Assembly: GCA_009809945.1 (NCBI GenBank)
Contig: WTPW01000010.1
Coordinates: 683,619 to 747,618 of the forward strand
DNA: 64,000 nucleotides
Direction: 5' to 3'
Source of the DNA: Gigaspora margarita
Lineage: Eukaryota; Glomeromycota; Glomeromycetes; Diversisporales; Gigasporaceae
A program made the translations under genes and the position numbers. The notes beneath the pieces are model-generated. The model was not told the DNA's origin, made no database searches, and saw only the letters and a list, made by a program, of their open reading frames with translations. Positions 47,270 to 58,479 of the stretch are shown in pieces (within the stretch, counting starts at the first letter, position 1; the number at the start of each line of letters is the position of its first letter).

Positions 47270-47894
47270 CTTTTTTTTTTTAGTAGTTACTTGTCGCTTT
47301 ACTTATGTACATCATTGGTGCTATTGTTATTGGCTAGGATTTGAAATACCTTTATTATTTGACATTGTCATTATAAGAGTTATAAAATATCTTTTCATTA
47401 ATATCATTATTGTAGGAGTTATTTTGTTAGTATTAGGTTATGCTAAAAGATTAGATTTTTTTAATTATTTAGATACTTGTTATAGTGATTTCTACTTATT
47501 AATCTTTGCTTATTTTTTTTTTGTTAAAGACAGGAGTCATAAATGCCTTTGTTGCTAATATTGTTATTATTGGTAGTGCTTCATTAAATTAAGATCTTAA
47601 TGTAGTTAGTATTGTTATATTGTTACTTTTGTCATATGCTGCTTTTGGAAACTGCTTCACTTAGTTTGAAGTTTTTTTTAGTTCTTTTAACTAATCTTTT
47701 TTAGGCTTTGCAGATTGTTAATTGTTACTTTATCTATATTGTTACTAAAATTGTGTTATTGAAGTTCTAAAATACTTTTGTGTTATTTGTTGTTAGTATC
47801 ATTGTTATTGAAGTTGTAAATCCTTTTGTTATTGGCATTGTTGTAATTGGTAGTACTTTTTTAAATTTGGTTTTACTAGTTTTAGTATTGTTGT
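47270..47894. repeat. Degenerate TTGTTATTG simple-sequence region
   Basis: T- and G-rich sequence with many imperfect copies of TATTGTTATTG and TTAGTATTG; no gene supported. Confidence 0.5.
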
Positions 47895-48190
47895 AGGACC
47901 CCAGGCATCTAGTATAGAGGTCATACTTGAAATTTTTCAGCAAAAACACCTAAAATTTAAAAAGCAAAAAACAGTTTTTGGCAATTATCTTGGTATCCAG
48001 CAGTTCAATTTTAATGAACTTTTTTTAAAAATGAAACTCTCAGTGAGGCGCATCTAACAAAAAAAAGTTTATTCAATTTGATCACTAGATTAGAAGTTAT
48101 TAAAGTAAATAGATTTTGTTATTTTTAGCAAATTAGATCAAAATTGGCCAAAATCCAGTTATGACCTATATGAAAGATATCTGGGGTTCT
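47895..48190. mobile_element. hAT-like MITE, AGGACCCC family, short copy
   Basis: A 296-bp element with ends AGGACCCCAGGCATCT and AGATATCTGGGGTTCT and a perfect 8-bp target duplication ATTGTTGT (47887-47894 and 48191-48198). Both ends continue inward with TATAGAGGTCATA or its complement, as in 6049-7087. A further partial end (CAGGACCCTGAAATATACAT) lies near 48683. Confidence 0.85.
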
Positions 48191-48198
48191 ATTGTTGT

Positions 48199-48945
48199 AA
48201 CATTATTTATATCATATGTTTAGTTGCTATTTTATTTTTTGAACTAAGATCTTGTATAGTTCTACTGGTTTTGATATTATTATAATGTAATCTTGTTATA
48301 TTTTAATATTAAACATTGTTTTGGTTTAGTTAATTGTATTAATATAGTTTGTTGATATTGTACAAATATTTATTATATAGTATTTGTACAGATACTATAT
48401 TATAATTTGGCTATTTAGATAGTTAGTTAAGGTATTTAAAAGAATGTTTAGTTATAATTGTTAGAGTTTGGGTTTGAGTAGAGGTTTTATAATAGATATT
48501 AAAGTAGATATTATATAAAAACTTGTTATTTAATAGCATTTGCTATATGATAATAAGATCCTAACAATATATATTAGCTTTAATATAAACTTTTTAAATT
48601 ATTTATTTACTTTTATTAGAGCTAATTAATCATATTTTATATATAAGCTTTAATATTTGAAGGAATCTATTTGTTACTTCAGGACCCTGAAATATACATA
48701 GATAGGTCAGGTCAGAGAATGCATTGCCATCATAGACAAATTAAATGAAGTAAGATTTAAATTTGCGTATTATTTTAATAAATTATTAAAAAGATTAGAT
48801 TTTTAAATTGCGTATTTGTATATCAAAATTCTATATGTATGAGTTTAATTTGCATATTTTTGGTATAAATTTGGTCAGACAATAAAAGCTACTACTTTGT
48901 TTTGATCTAAGCCACTTTATTTTTTTAAGTACACGCATGGGCGGT
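48199..48945. other. Gene-free AT-rich stretch
   Basis: No gene supported; a partial AGGACCC-type element end lies near 48681-48712. Confidence 0.5.
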
Positions 48946-49219
48946 TAGAGTTCTGCAATTTGATTTGATCTTCAAATATTTGAATCAAATATTTGATCAA
49001 ATCCAAATTCAAATTTGACTATATTTGATTTGATCAAATTCAAATCTGGCCAAATTTGATTTGATTTAATTTATTTGAAAATTATTATTAAAAATTCAAA
49101 TTCAAATCAAATTCAAATCCAAATATTTGAATCAAATCAAATTCAAATCAGGATCAATTTGATTTAATCAAATTCAAATTGACCCAATATTTGATTTGAT
49201 TTGAATTTGAGGAACCCTA
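48946..49219. mobile_element. hAT-like MITE, TAGGGTTCC family, copy 2
   Basis: A 274-bp element in the opposite orientation to 12945-13230: begins TAGAGTTCTGCAATTTG and ends AATTTGAGGAACCCTA. The target duplication TGGGCGGT / TAGGCGGT (48938-48945, 49220-49227) matches 7 of 8. The interior is the same TTTGAATTTGATCAAAT-type sequence. Confidence 0.85.
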
Positions 49220-49227
49220 TAGGCGGT

Positions 49228-49967
49228 ATTCAAAATAAAAATCAAAAAAAAAACAATAAATAAATAAACAAATAAATAAATAAAGTAATAAAACACAGTT
49301 TTTTTTTATTTACTTTTTTTTTTATTTTAATTAATAATATCAGTTTTTTTTTTTTTAATTGAGGGTTTTTTTTAATAATATCTAATATAGAGATTGGAAC
49401 CTGTTAAGAAAATCTCCACCCAGGTATTATTAGTCTACCTGGTTCACACAGGTAAATATTAAATATCTCAAGCAGTGTAAAAAATTCAAATTTAAATTAT
49501 GTGCACCTTGCGCACTAAATTTTAAAATTGACATGCGCTTTTCGCAATAAATTTTAAAGCTAATATGCATGTAAATACCAGGATCATGGTCATGCTTGAA
49601 TAACAGAGTGTGTGGTTTACAGCTATTTAGAAAATGTAGGCAAAGATTTATATTTGATTTGGATCGTATAATCTAATTACGATACCTAGCGACTAACAAA
49701 ATATTTTGTTTAGAGGGGTTTTCACTATTAAATATAGCGCACATTATCTATTGGTAAAATAATAAATATAATGTGCGCATGCCACACATTCAAAATTTTT
49801 TTATGTTCACAAAAATAGAACTTACGTGTGGAATAAACATAGCACACGTCAATTTTTTTCACTGATCTTAAGTGGCGATATAATAATATTTTCTACCTGG
49901 GTCCATTCCCTAATCTAATATTGCTTTTTTTTCTACCTGAGTCCAATCCCTAATCTAATATTGCTTT
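49228..49967. other. Gene-free stretch with hairpin and tandem duplication
   Basis: A GCGCACATTAT / ATAATGTGCGC hairpin lies at 49737-49778. Directly before the gap, a unit starting TTCTACCTGGGTCCATTCCC is present twice in tandem (about 49889-49967), separated by a T run. Confidence 0.55.
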
Positions 49968-50209
49968 NNNNNNNNNNNNNNNNNNNNNNNNNNNNNNNNN
50001 NNNNNNNNNNNNNNNNNNNNNNNNNNNNNNNNNNNNNNNNNNNNNNNNNNNNNNNNNNNNNNNNNNNNNNNNNNNNNNNNNNNNNNNNNNNNNNNNNNNN
50101 NNNNNNNNNNNNNNNNNNNNNNNNNNNNNNNNNNNNNNNNNNNNNNNNNNNNNNNNNNNNNNNNNNNNNNNNNNNNNNNNNNNNNNNNNNNNNNNNNNNN
50201 NNNNNNNNN
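49968..50209. other. Assembly gap
   Basis: 242 N, preceded by the tandem TCTACCTGAGTCCAATCCCT unit and followed by several hundred bases of T-rich low complexity. Frames across it are artefacts. Confidence 0.95.
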
Positions 50210-50690
50210 TTTATTTCTTATCATTTTTTTTTATTATTAAAATTTTTTTATTTTTTTTTGAATCTTTTTTTTTCTTCTATTTATTATATATTTTTTTTAT
50301 TTATTTTGTTTTTAATTTAAATTTTTTTATTATTTTATTATTTATTTTTTTATTATTTTTTTTTTATTACTTTTTTTTTTACGCTTCACTTTTTTTATTT
50401 ATTTATTTTTTTAATAACATTTTTTTTTAATTAATTAATTTATTTTTACTTTATTTTTTTTTAATTTAATTATTTCAATTTTCTTTATAATCTATTATTT
50501 TTTTTAAAAAAATGTAACTTATATTTTTATTAATTTATTAATTTTTTTTAATTATTTTTTTGATTTTTAAATTTTTTTTTATATTCAGTTTTTCTTTAAT
50601 TTAAATTTTATTATTATTATTTATTTATCTTATTATTTATTTAATATTTTATTAAATATTATTTTTACTTAATTTATTTATTAAATAAGC
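50210..50690. repeat. T-rich low-complexity block
   Basis: Almost only T and A (TTTTTATTATT type). No gene. Confidence 0.7.
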
Positions 50691-51425
50691 GATGATCAGA
50701 TTATACAGAACAGCAGTAATTTAAGATAAGTAATTTGATTTTTTTTTTTTGTTTTTTAAATTTTTTTTTATTAACTAATATTTGTTCTTCTCTCATCGTT
50801 GTTGTCGTCCAGTTTTTTCGTTGTTGCCTCAGAGTTTGTGTAAATGGCAGCTGCTAATGCTTTTCCTTCTTCAAATCTGGAGATTTAGATTACATTGATC
50901 TATAAGATAAGTATATTTTTTTTTGTCTTGTTTTTTATTAAATTTATTTATCTTTTTAACTTTTTCTCTTATTAGAATGCCTCCAAGATTCAAAGAAGTA
51001 AACTTGTAAAGGGTAGCTGCTAATGCTATTTCTCCTTCGAATTGGCTAAAGATCTGTAAGAGTAGGTAAAAGTTTATTAATATCTGGGCAAGCATGGCGA
51101 ACATTCAATTTAATTGGTTAAAAAAATGTAAACAGATAAACAATATGCATAATGTAGATTATTAATATAAATCTAAATATAGCTGCTAGCTGCTAGTGTA
51201 AAATAGGAGGTCACTGGGCATGCCCATGCCTTTAATGCCTATATCATGTGATCACAAAAAATAACTGCGCATTGATTGGCTAATTAAATCTAATGTGCAA
51301 GAAAATCTTACAAGTTAAATACTCATAATATTAATAGGAATAATAATAATAATTTTTTTTTTACTATGATCAGTTTCATAAATAAATTAGTTATTTTATG
51401 GTAATTTCTGTATTTTATGATTGCG
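50691..51425. other. Gene-free stretch with a short duplicated segment
   Basis: A segment around GGCAGCTGCTAATGCTTTTC (50844-50874) recurs as GGTAGCTGCTAATGCTATTT (51018-51045), suggesting an old local duplication. No gene supported. Confidence 0.45.
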
Positions 51426-51810
51426 TTACATTTATATTTCAAAATTGTAATATATTGTTGCACAAAAACTACATTAGATCAGGATTTTTCAAAATTCTTA
51501 TAGTTGTACAAAAAACTGTTTGATGCAATTTTTTAAAATTCTCATGATTGCATGAAAGCTATTAAGATAGGATTTTTAAAAATTTTGATAGTTGTATGAA
51601 AGACTTAAAATGAAAATTTTCAAAATTTTCATAGTTGCGCAAGACTTAATAGGGCAAATTTTTTAACATTCTTATAATTGCGCAAAAAACTTTATTAAAA
51701 AAGAATTTTTTGAAATTCTCAAAGTTGCACGAAAGATTATATTAGGTCGGCAACTTTTTCAAAATTCTCATAGTTATGCGAATGACTATATTAGAGTGAA
51801 ATTTTTTAAA
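51426..51810. repeat. Degenerate tandem repeat, about 55-63 bp, about seven copies
   Basis: Unit core TTTTTCAAAATTCTCATAGT, then TGCGCAAAAGACTA and TTAGAT. Copies are diverged (start points near 51430, 51486, 51528, 51572, 51612, 51655, 51700, 51750). Confidence 0.7.
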
Positions 51811-52383
51811 ATCCTTAAGAATATAGAAAAGAAAAAGGCTAATTAGTTTATTTGGATTATATAAATCAATAAATTATATTATAATTTAATATTGATTAAT
51901 TGTGATATGATCACTATTTTATTAATGATCATATCGTAGTAGTACCTTCCTCATTATTAGATATATATTTTGTAAACTGAATTGTAATGACCATAATAAC
52001 CTTTTTTTACCAATTGTTAGCTTTTTTTTAGTCACATTAACATGAAGAGGTAAATTTGATTTTGTGCTATCTTTTAAAGGACTGCAAAAATCAGAATATT
52101 ACAAGACTCAAATATTTTGTCAATTTCCTTGTCAGTAGATAAGTAATCACCATGGGCTTTAGTATTTGACTTTCTTTTTTTCTAATAAAATTTAATTTAA
52201 TTTTTTTTTCAGAATTTCACTTTAATACTAAATTATAACCCACTATCCGGAAAAATTGCTACAGGATTTAAAGACTACTTGGATCAGTTTTGGTAAGTAT
52301 TACTGACGTGAATTAGCGTTAGCAGGTACTACAGGCTAGAACGAGCATTGGCAAGTACTACAGACTTAAAATGGTGTTAGCAG
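51811..52383. other. Gene-free AT-rich stretch
   Basis: No gene supported. TAGCAGGTACTACAG-like segments repeat near 52318-52365. Confidence 0.45.
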
Positions 52384-52867
52384 AGGACCGGGAAAACTCT
52401 ATAATAGGTCTCCGCCCCTACTATATTCGAATACTATTATAAATATGGAAAATGTGACTGACTTATCATAGATTCGAATTATTATAAAGTCTCGTGAGGT
52501 CCTCGACTTTATATAATTCGCAGAAAAAAATGTTACCGCCCGGATTAGATTCGCATATATAGAATATAAAAAATGTTATCGCTATTAGTTGATTCGATCT
52601 ATCATAAAATAAGTACAGGTCCGAAATATTCTGGTTAGAAAATCAATGAACGTAAAATACGAGCAAGCTCGAGAAAATAATTGAAGTAAAGCTCTGAAAA
52701 ATTCCGGATCTATATCAAGGTGTTTGACCAAAATAATTCGCTTTATTATTAAATTTTTTAAGGTGCCCGCAAAACTGATTCGCTTAATTATAAAAAAAGC
52801 CTGATTCGCAAAACTTACTAAATAAATTTTTTGGGGCGGGGACCTATTATAGAGTTTTCTCGGTCCT
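52384..52867. mobile_element. hAT-like MITE, AGGACCGGGAAAACTC family
   Basis: A 484-bp element with about 34-bp inverted ends (AGGACCGGGAAAACTCTATA on the left, TATAGAGTTTTCTCGGTCCT on the right, each continuing into GGGGCGGGGACC or its complement). It has a perfect 8-bp target duplication GTTAGCAG (52376-52383, 52868-52875). The interior repeats GATTCG and TTATAA motifs in the subterminal parts. Among the cleanest insertions in the window. Confidence 0.92.
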
Positions 52868-52875
52868 GTTAGCAG

Positions 52876-53208
52876 GTACTTGGCAGGTACTTAAAACTTA
52901 GAATTTCGTTGACATAAACTGATTGTAAGATTTAGTAAAAGCCTTTAAAGGCTAGATGTATAACACCATGAAACTTATAATATATGCGCACACTTTGGAT
53001 TTGTAACTAAAGAGACAATATTTCAAAATTTAAAATATATATTCTTGGGGCACAAAAAAAAAATTATCAGGTGAAATCTATTTATACCTTAGTCTAATGC
53101 GTCACACAATTTTTGAATCACTGATCATTGTAAAAAAAATATAAATCTGTTATTGCATGCTACGCAGAAATAACTATCATATTGTGTGTTTAAAATCTAC
53201 TAACCCTT
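52876..53208. other. Gene-free AT-rich stretch
   Basis: No gene supported. Confidence 0.5.
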
Positions 53209-53289
53209 TCGCTCACTAAAAAAATGTGCTAGTACATGATCTGCCGCTTTGTGGCAGATCATGTACTAGCACATTTTTTTAGTGAGCGA
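53209..53289. repeat. Perfect hairpin, 37-bp arms and 7-nt loop
   Basis: Left arm 53209-53245 (TCGCTCACTAAAAAAATGTG then CTAGTACATGATCTGCC), loop GCTTTGT (53246-53252), right arm 53253-53289 its exact complement. An imperfect second hairpin (AGTTATTGTATGC / GCATGCAATAACT) lies at 53360-53388. Could be a minimal foldback element or a fused pair of inverted MITE ends. Confidence 0.9.
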
Positions 53290-54540
53290 GTTAATTGTTT
53301 GGTGACTAGCTGTACCAGCTGAGATCACTAACCAATCAGGATCGCCCATAAAATACTACAGTTATTGTATGCAAAGCATGCAATAACTATTTATTATCTC
53401 GCAATCTTCTCGTTAACATTACAATCTCTGTGCTCTTTATACAGTGTGAAAGCATTAATTATAGGGTATCAGCTAAAATTACTAATAAACCCACTAACTA
53501 ATCTAAAAATTATCTAACTGTTAACAAGACTCCCAACCCTTGAATTAGTGGGCAGAAAGATACATAGAAGATTTGGACTGAGTCATGAGATTCGTTGAGT
53601 CTTGCTATGGCGATTTAAGATAAGTATCTTCCTTATTATTTATTTCGCACAATAATTTTGAATATTATATAAATTAAACACAACTTTTATGTGATTTATA
53701 TACTAGGGGGCATGCCCGAAGCATGATAAGTAAGGCATGCCTTGGTTTAAGGCATGCCCAAAAATTTTACTATGTCTTCTACCCTATACTAGTGTAATTG
53801 TTAAAGATTTTAGCTTTTGTCTTTTTGGTATCATTGCTTGCAGAGTCTTGAGGTTTTCATTGTCTTAGTGCCACTCTTGAAAATTTAGACTTTCGTCATT
53901 GAAGATTTTAAGTTTAGTTGCAGTAATTAGATTTGGGAGAGTAGTTAGATTTGGAACGTTAGAATTAGAAGTAGTACAGTTAGTGGCATAGTAGTATTAT
54001 AATAGATTTGGCATGTTATAACTAGATATAGTGCGATAATTAGATTCAGGATATTAGAAGCATGGTAGATGTTAGAACTAGAAGTAGTTCAGGATATTTT
54101 AGTTAATATAATATAGTGGTTAGATTTGGGTATTAGAATTATATATAGCATCGACCAATCAATCGAAATTTCTATTTTTCTGACGAGCAAGATCTCAGGG
54201 TGTACTAAGTGGATACATACTGATATCTATATATAATATTGTCTAGTTAATATTATCTATCATTTAGCTAGAATTTGTAGGTTTCCTTCTTGTTTGGAGA
54301 TTTTGGTTGCAGTATGGTAGTAGATTATATAAAGTTAGTAGTAATTATTTGTATTTATTTTTTTTTTGAATAATAAAAATTTGGTTTTCTATATTTTGTT
54401 TTTTTAAAAAATTTTTTTTTAATCAAGTACAAGTAAAAAAAAAAACAATTATGTTTGAAATCATTATGCGTAACAATTCGCATAACAAATTCAAAATAAT
54501 CACTATCTAAAGTTAACCATCTAATTCTAATTCTAGATCT
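53290..54540. other. Gene-free stretch
   Basis: Contains GGCATGCC repeats at 53707-53760 bracketed by TATACTAG (53699-53706, and again near 53790). 53930-54150 has repeated AGATTTGG, TTAGAA and AGTAG phrases. No gene supported. Confidence 0.45.
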
Positions 54541-54615
54541 AACCCTAACGTACTAAACTAACTCTAACTCTAATGAACTAAACTAACCCTAACTCTAACG
54601 AACTAAACTAACTCT
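54541..54615 (+). repeat. 27-bp CTAACCCTAACTCTAA tandem repeat
   Basis: Three imperfect copies of AACCCTAACTCTAACGAACT plus AAACT. Resembles degenerated telomere-like sequence. Confidence 0.7.
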
Positions 54616-54896
54616 AGCCCAATATCAATTCTATCTAACTATATTGCCAGAATAAAAATCTTTATGGGCTTTGTAAATTGTATTAAGCCTATCAGCTTTG
54701 CTACTTTAGAAGCCCAATTTAATTTGCCATATTTACTATCTAACAATTTTCTTAGACTTCTCTGCTTTGCGTACTCCATAACCATCCTGTAGTTGTCATC
54801 TTTGGGTTCTTGGTTATTTCATAAATTGTAATTGCAGAATCACCCCCTATTGGAAAAGAGCAAAGAATTTTAATTAGTGCAATTTAAAGCAACCAA

Positions 54897-55088
54897 ATGG
54901 ATAAACTTTATAAAGCTCAATTTAGTAAGGTTATAAAAGCGTTTCATGGCTCTGTAGATAATTTAAATAATTATTCAATCGAAGAGCTTATTAAAGCAAA
55001 CCTGAAAGACAAAAATGCACGCCATTTAATGATTATTGGAAAAAGCAATTCAATTGTAAAAAGCGTGAACATTTTGGATATGGACTAG
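54897..55088 (+). CDS. Small hypothetical protein, 63 aa
   Basis: ATG at 54897 and stop at 55086-55088. The sequence begins MDKLYKAQFSKVIKAFHGSV and contains ELIKANLKDKNARHLMIIG. Composition is balanced and not repeat-like, and charged and hydrophobic residues alternate as in a helical domain. I do not recognise a named family, though the KxNxKDKNARHLMIIG phrase is reminiscent of a repeated Rhizophagus segment. There is no intron signal or partner gene nearby; it may be a fragment of a dead multigene-family member. Confidence 0.35.
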   Translation: MDKLYKAQFSKVIKAFHGSVDNLNNYSIEELIKANLKDKNARHLMIIGKSNSIVKSVNILDMD

Positions 55089-56265
55089 GTGAAGTATACT
55101 CACGTTTTTATTTGTTTGGTCAATATAAAAGGCGTTGAGTTTGGAATCAAAAAAAAAAGTTTAATACTAATTAACTTACTTGTTGTATACTGTATTATCG
55201 TATTACTTGCCTATGCCAATTTAGTTAATTTTGGATCAGAATTGCTTCACATTTCTGTAGATTTCTTTTAATGTATTTAAATATATTTTTTGTCCTTAGA
55301 AAAAAGTCAACTCACGGTATTAGAACTTCTATTAACTCGAGTCATAGTATTTTTTCGCTGATTTACTAATAATAAGTAAGTTTATATAACGATTAATAGT
55401 CAATTAACTCATTCGTTACATACCGTATTACCATATTTGATCTATACTGATCTAAGACATACAAAGAGTTGAAGAACACTATAATATGGTTTAAAAAAAT
55501 TTTATTATGTGAAACTATGAGTTGTCAATTGACGATTTGGTTTTTCATAGTAATGGTTACTTTAAAAAATTTTTTTATATTGTGTAACCTAGTGATCTTC
55601 AAGCCAATCAAATCGAATGTCCACCATGCTATCTGGGCAGAGATTTTTTATTACATTTTTTTTAATTATTTTTATTTTATTTGTTAGTTTCGTTTTCTAG
55701 AGATTCTTCGTCATTGGTATCAGAGTCTTTTTTGCTGTTGGTGCGTTACCTGGAGCTTTTTTATTGCTGGCATGTTAATGTCGTTGGTGTGGAATCACTT
55801 TTGTCGCTAGTGCAGCGAAGTATCAGTTTCTATTTTTTTTTTTGCTTTAGCATTGTATTTGTGCAGTACTAATTTTTTTTAGGTTCAAAATAGGTGACCA
55901 TCGCGTCTTGCTTTTTTGGTGCATTACTGGATACATTCGTCGTTGGTGCTAAGTTTGTGATACTGTTATACATTGTGTTAGGTCATTGTTCTTGGCTTTG
56001 TGAAATTGTTGTCAGACTACTTCACCATTTTCTGTGTTATAGTTAGATATTTAAAGTAGGGTTAATAGTTGAATCGTTAGGTTGGGGTTAGGGTTAGAGT
56101 AAGTTAAAATAGATTTGAATAAATATTGTAGTGGCAAGTTAGATAGTAGTGCAAGAGTAATTTTAGTAATTTATTCAATATATTATGTGCAACAGTTTCA
56201 AATCTATATTATTATTTTCTTTATTTAATTAAATAAAATTTATATAAGCTATTATATTATTCTTG
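55089..56265. other. Gene-free T/G-rich stretch
   Basis: Between the small frame and LINE-B. Degenerate TTGTCGTTGGTG-type sequence (about 55700-56000) and GGTTAGGGTTAGAGTAAG near 56085. Frames listed here are low complexity. Confidence 0.45.
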
Positions 56266-56515
56266 TTTTTTTTTTTTTTTAAAGAGAGGTCTTTCCTCTG
56301 TTCCGTTTATTAATAAAAATGTATAAATTACAACTTATTGCCAGATACATTTCATATAAAGGGGAAAAAAGGATAAAGCTAATTTACTTTAGACCTAATC
56401 TTTACCAAATCGGTCAAAGACCTTCAGATTATGTAGCACTAATAAGATTAGGTGAAGTGTTATGATTGATGAACATATGTGTCTATACGTTGTAGTTTAA
56501 TTTTTTGGTAGTCAC

Positions 56516-56977
56516 TTATAACTTTGTTTCTTGAGATGGTCTAGTAGGACCTGAAAGATTTGATGTTGTATTTTTTATTGCCATACAATTCTTGATCCAT
56601 ATTTTCTTATATATTTTTCTTATGATATCATGGTGGAACGTTAGAGTGATCTTTAATGCTTTCGATTGTTGTATGGTAGGAAAAGTTGTGTCTGGAGTTA
56701 TTGTTACCAATGGAATTCCCTTGGTGATATATGTTTTGATGAATTTTGTGATATAATTTTCTTGATTCAAGAGTAAACTAGCTTCTTTTCTTGCTGTCTT
56801 GTTCATAGTGTCGTTGAGTATATTTTCTATTTTTATTTCATTTTTAGGGCAAATTAGCCAGTGAATTGCGTCATCTTCTGCTTGACAACATAGTAGGTAT
56901 TCGTAGTTAGGGTAATATTCAGGATTTTTGGTATGAAGAGTTAGTAGTATGAGTAATTCAAATATTAGTAATTTCAC
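56516..56977 (-). pseudogene. LINE-B C-terminal knuckle region
   Basis: A 153-aa frame with LLCCQAEDDAIHWLICPKNE, corresponding to the C-x-x-C-x(n)-H-x-x-x-C motif that many LINEs carry after the RT. The end of the ORF lies about 235 bp before the poly-A, so this is the natural 3' coding end. Confidence 0.65.
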
Positions 56978-58479
56978 TTTGAATGATTTTATTCTTTCTT
57001 CTTTAGAATCTGTTTTTCTTGCCAGGGGTATGCTATAGTTGTTGAAACTGTTGTATATTAGTTTTCAATTGATGTCATTTGTTTTATGCCAATTGTTTAT
57101 TCTTGTTTGGAATAGCCAGTTGTTTATTAGCTTTGCTTTATCTGTAATTTTTATTAAATATCAAGTTGTGTAAGGTTGATCAAGGTGATTGAATTGGGTC
57201 GTAAAGCCTCTTGTGAGTATTTTTGACAGTAAGAATTTAGTGGTTAGGTATTGGTTAGTGTGTTCGTTATCAAGAGTGATTCGTCAAAGGAGAGGTTCTA
57301 TTTTATTTCTTTTGATATGAATATTGAATGTAGGTATAATAGGTATGGTAATAGATCTCCTTTAAGTATATGTTCTTTTAAGTAACTTGGTGTTGTTGTG
57401 ATGCGATTGATTAGATTCTCAATTTCTATTTTATTTGTTGTTATATTTACTATTGATTTCGTTGGGAGCAAGGTCCATATTAGTATTAGTATTGTTACTA
57501 TCAGTTTGTTGTTAGAGGGCCAATTGTTTTGTTTAGGTTGAAAGTTCCGAGTGGCAGGTTGAATTGTATAATGTATGTGAGGAGGTTACCGGCTTGGCTG
57601 GGACTTTGTTGAAATTGAATTTTGATTTGTAATTGTTTATTTTGATTGTTGTAGTAGAGGTCCCACAGGAGTTTATCTATGTTCGTAAATGCTAAGCAAA
57701 ACTGTCACGTGATGAAATGTTTGCTTGATAGATAATGCTGATCCCTTTGAGTCTTGGGTGGGTGTTTATTTAGTATTTTGGAGTGTATTAATTCAGAAAG
57801 TTGTCCGTGCTATCGTCAGTTACTATCTACCATTATACTATATAGAGATGATGTAGAACTACTAATGAAACAACTCTTTGATTTGACTGCTTTGTCTCTT
57901 AAGTTACAGTTTGTGCAGGATATGAGTTAGTTATATTCGGGACCAGAACGTAGTGACGTATTTTTGCTATATTGTGACATATACTTGATATTTTCCCAAA
58001 TTCCATGTTTTGTGTTATGATCCATTTAGAAGAGTTTGGTTTTGTCTATGCTATATGAAGGGATTTGGTGTTTCTAATATGAGAGTAGGATTGGCTTTGT
58101 CACATATTACTTGTTTTATCTCGTCAAACCATCAGGGCTTTCTCCCTCTGGGTATTTTTTGTATGTTGTAGTGGAATGGAGTCCACTCTAGAAGGTTGGT
58201 ATTGTCAAAGTTTGTGAATTGTTCTATATATGTGATATTATGCTTGTTCAAGTAGTATTTTAATATGTGTTGATGTTTATTATCTAACAGTATTCAATTT
58301 ATTGATATTCTCAATTCCTTTCTTGGGATTGGCCACCTATTGTTGATTCTTTAGAATTGAATGTTTTCTTCATGAATTTGTCGTATCATATTTGCAGTGG
58401 TTGTTGATGCCTCCCCTAGCGGAAAGACAGGTTGTTGTATTAGTATTGATTCGTTGGTATTTGCCACTATTTGCAATTG

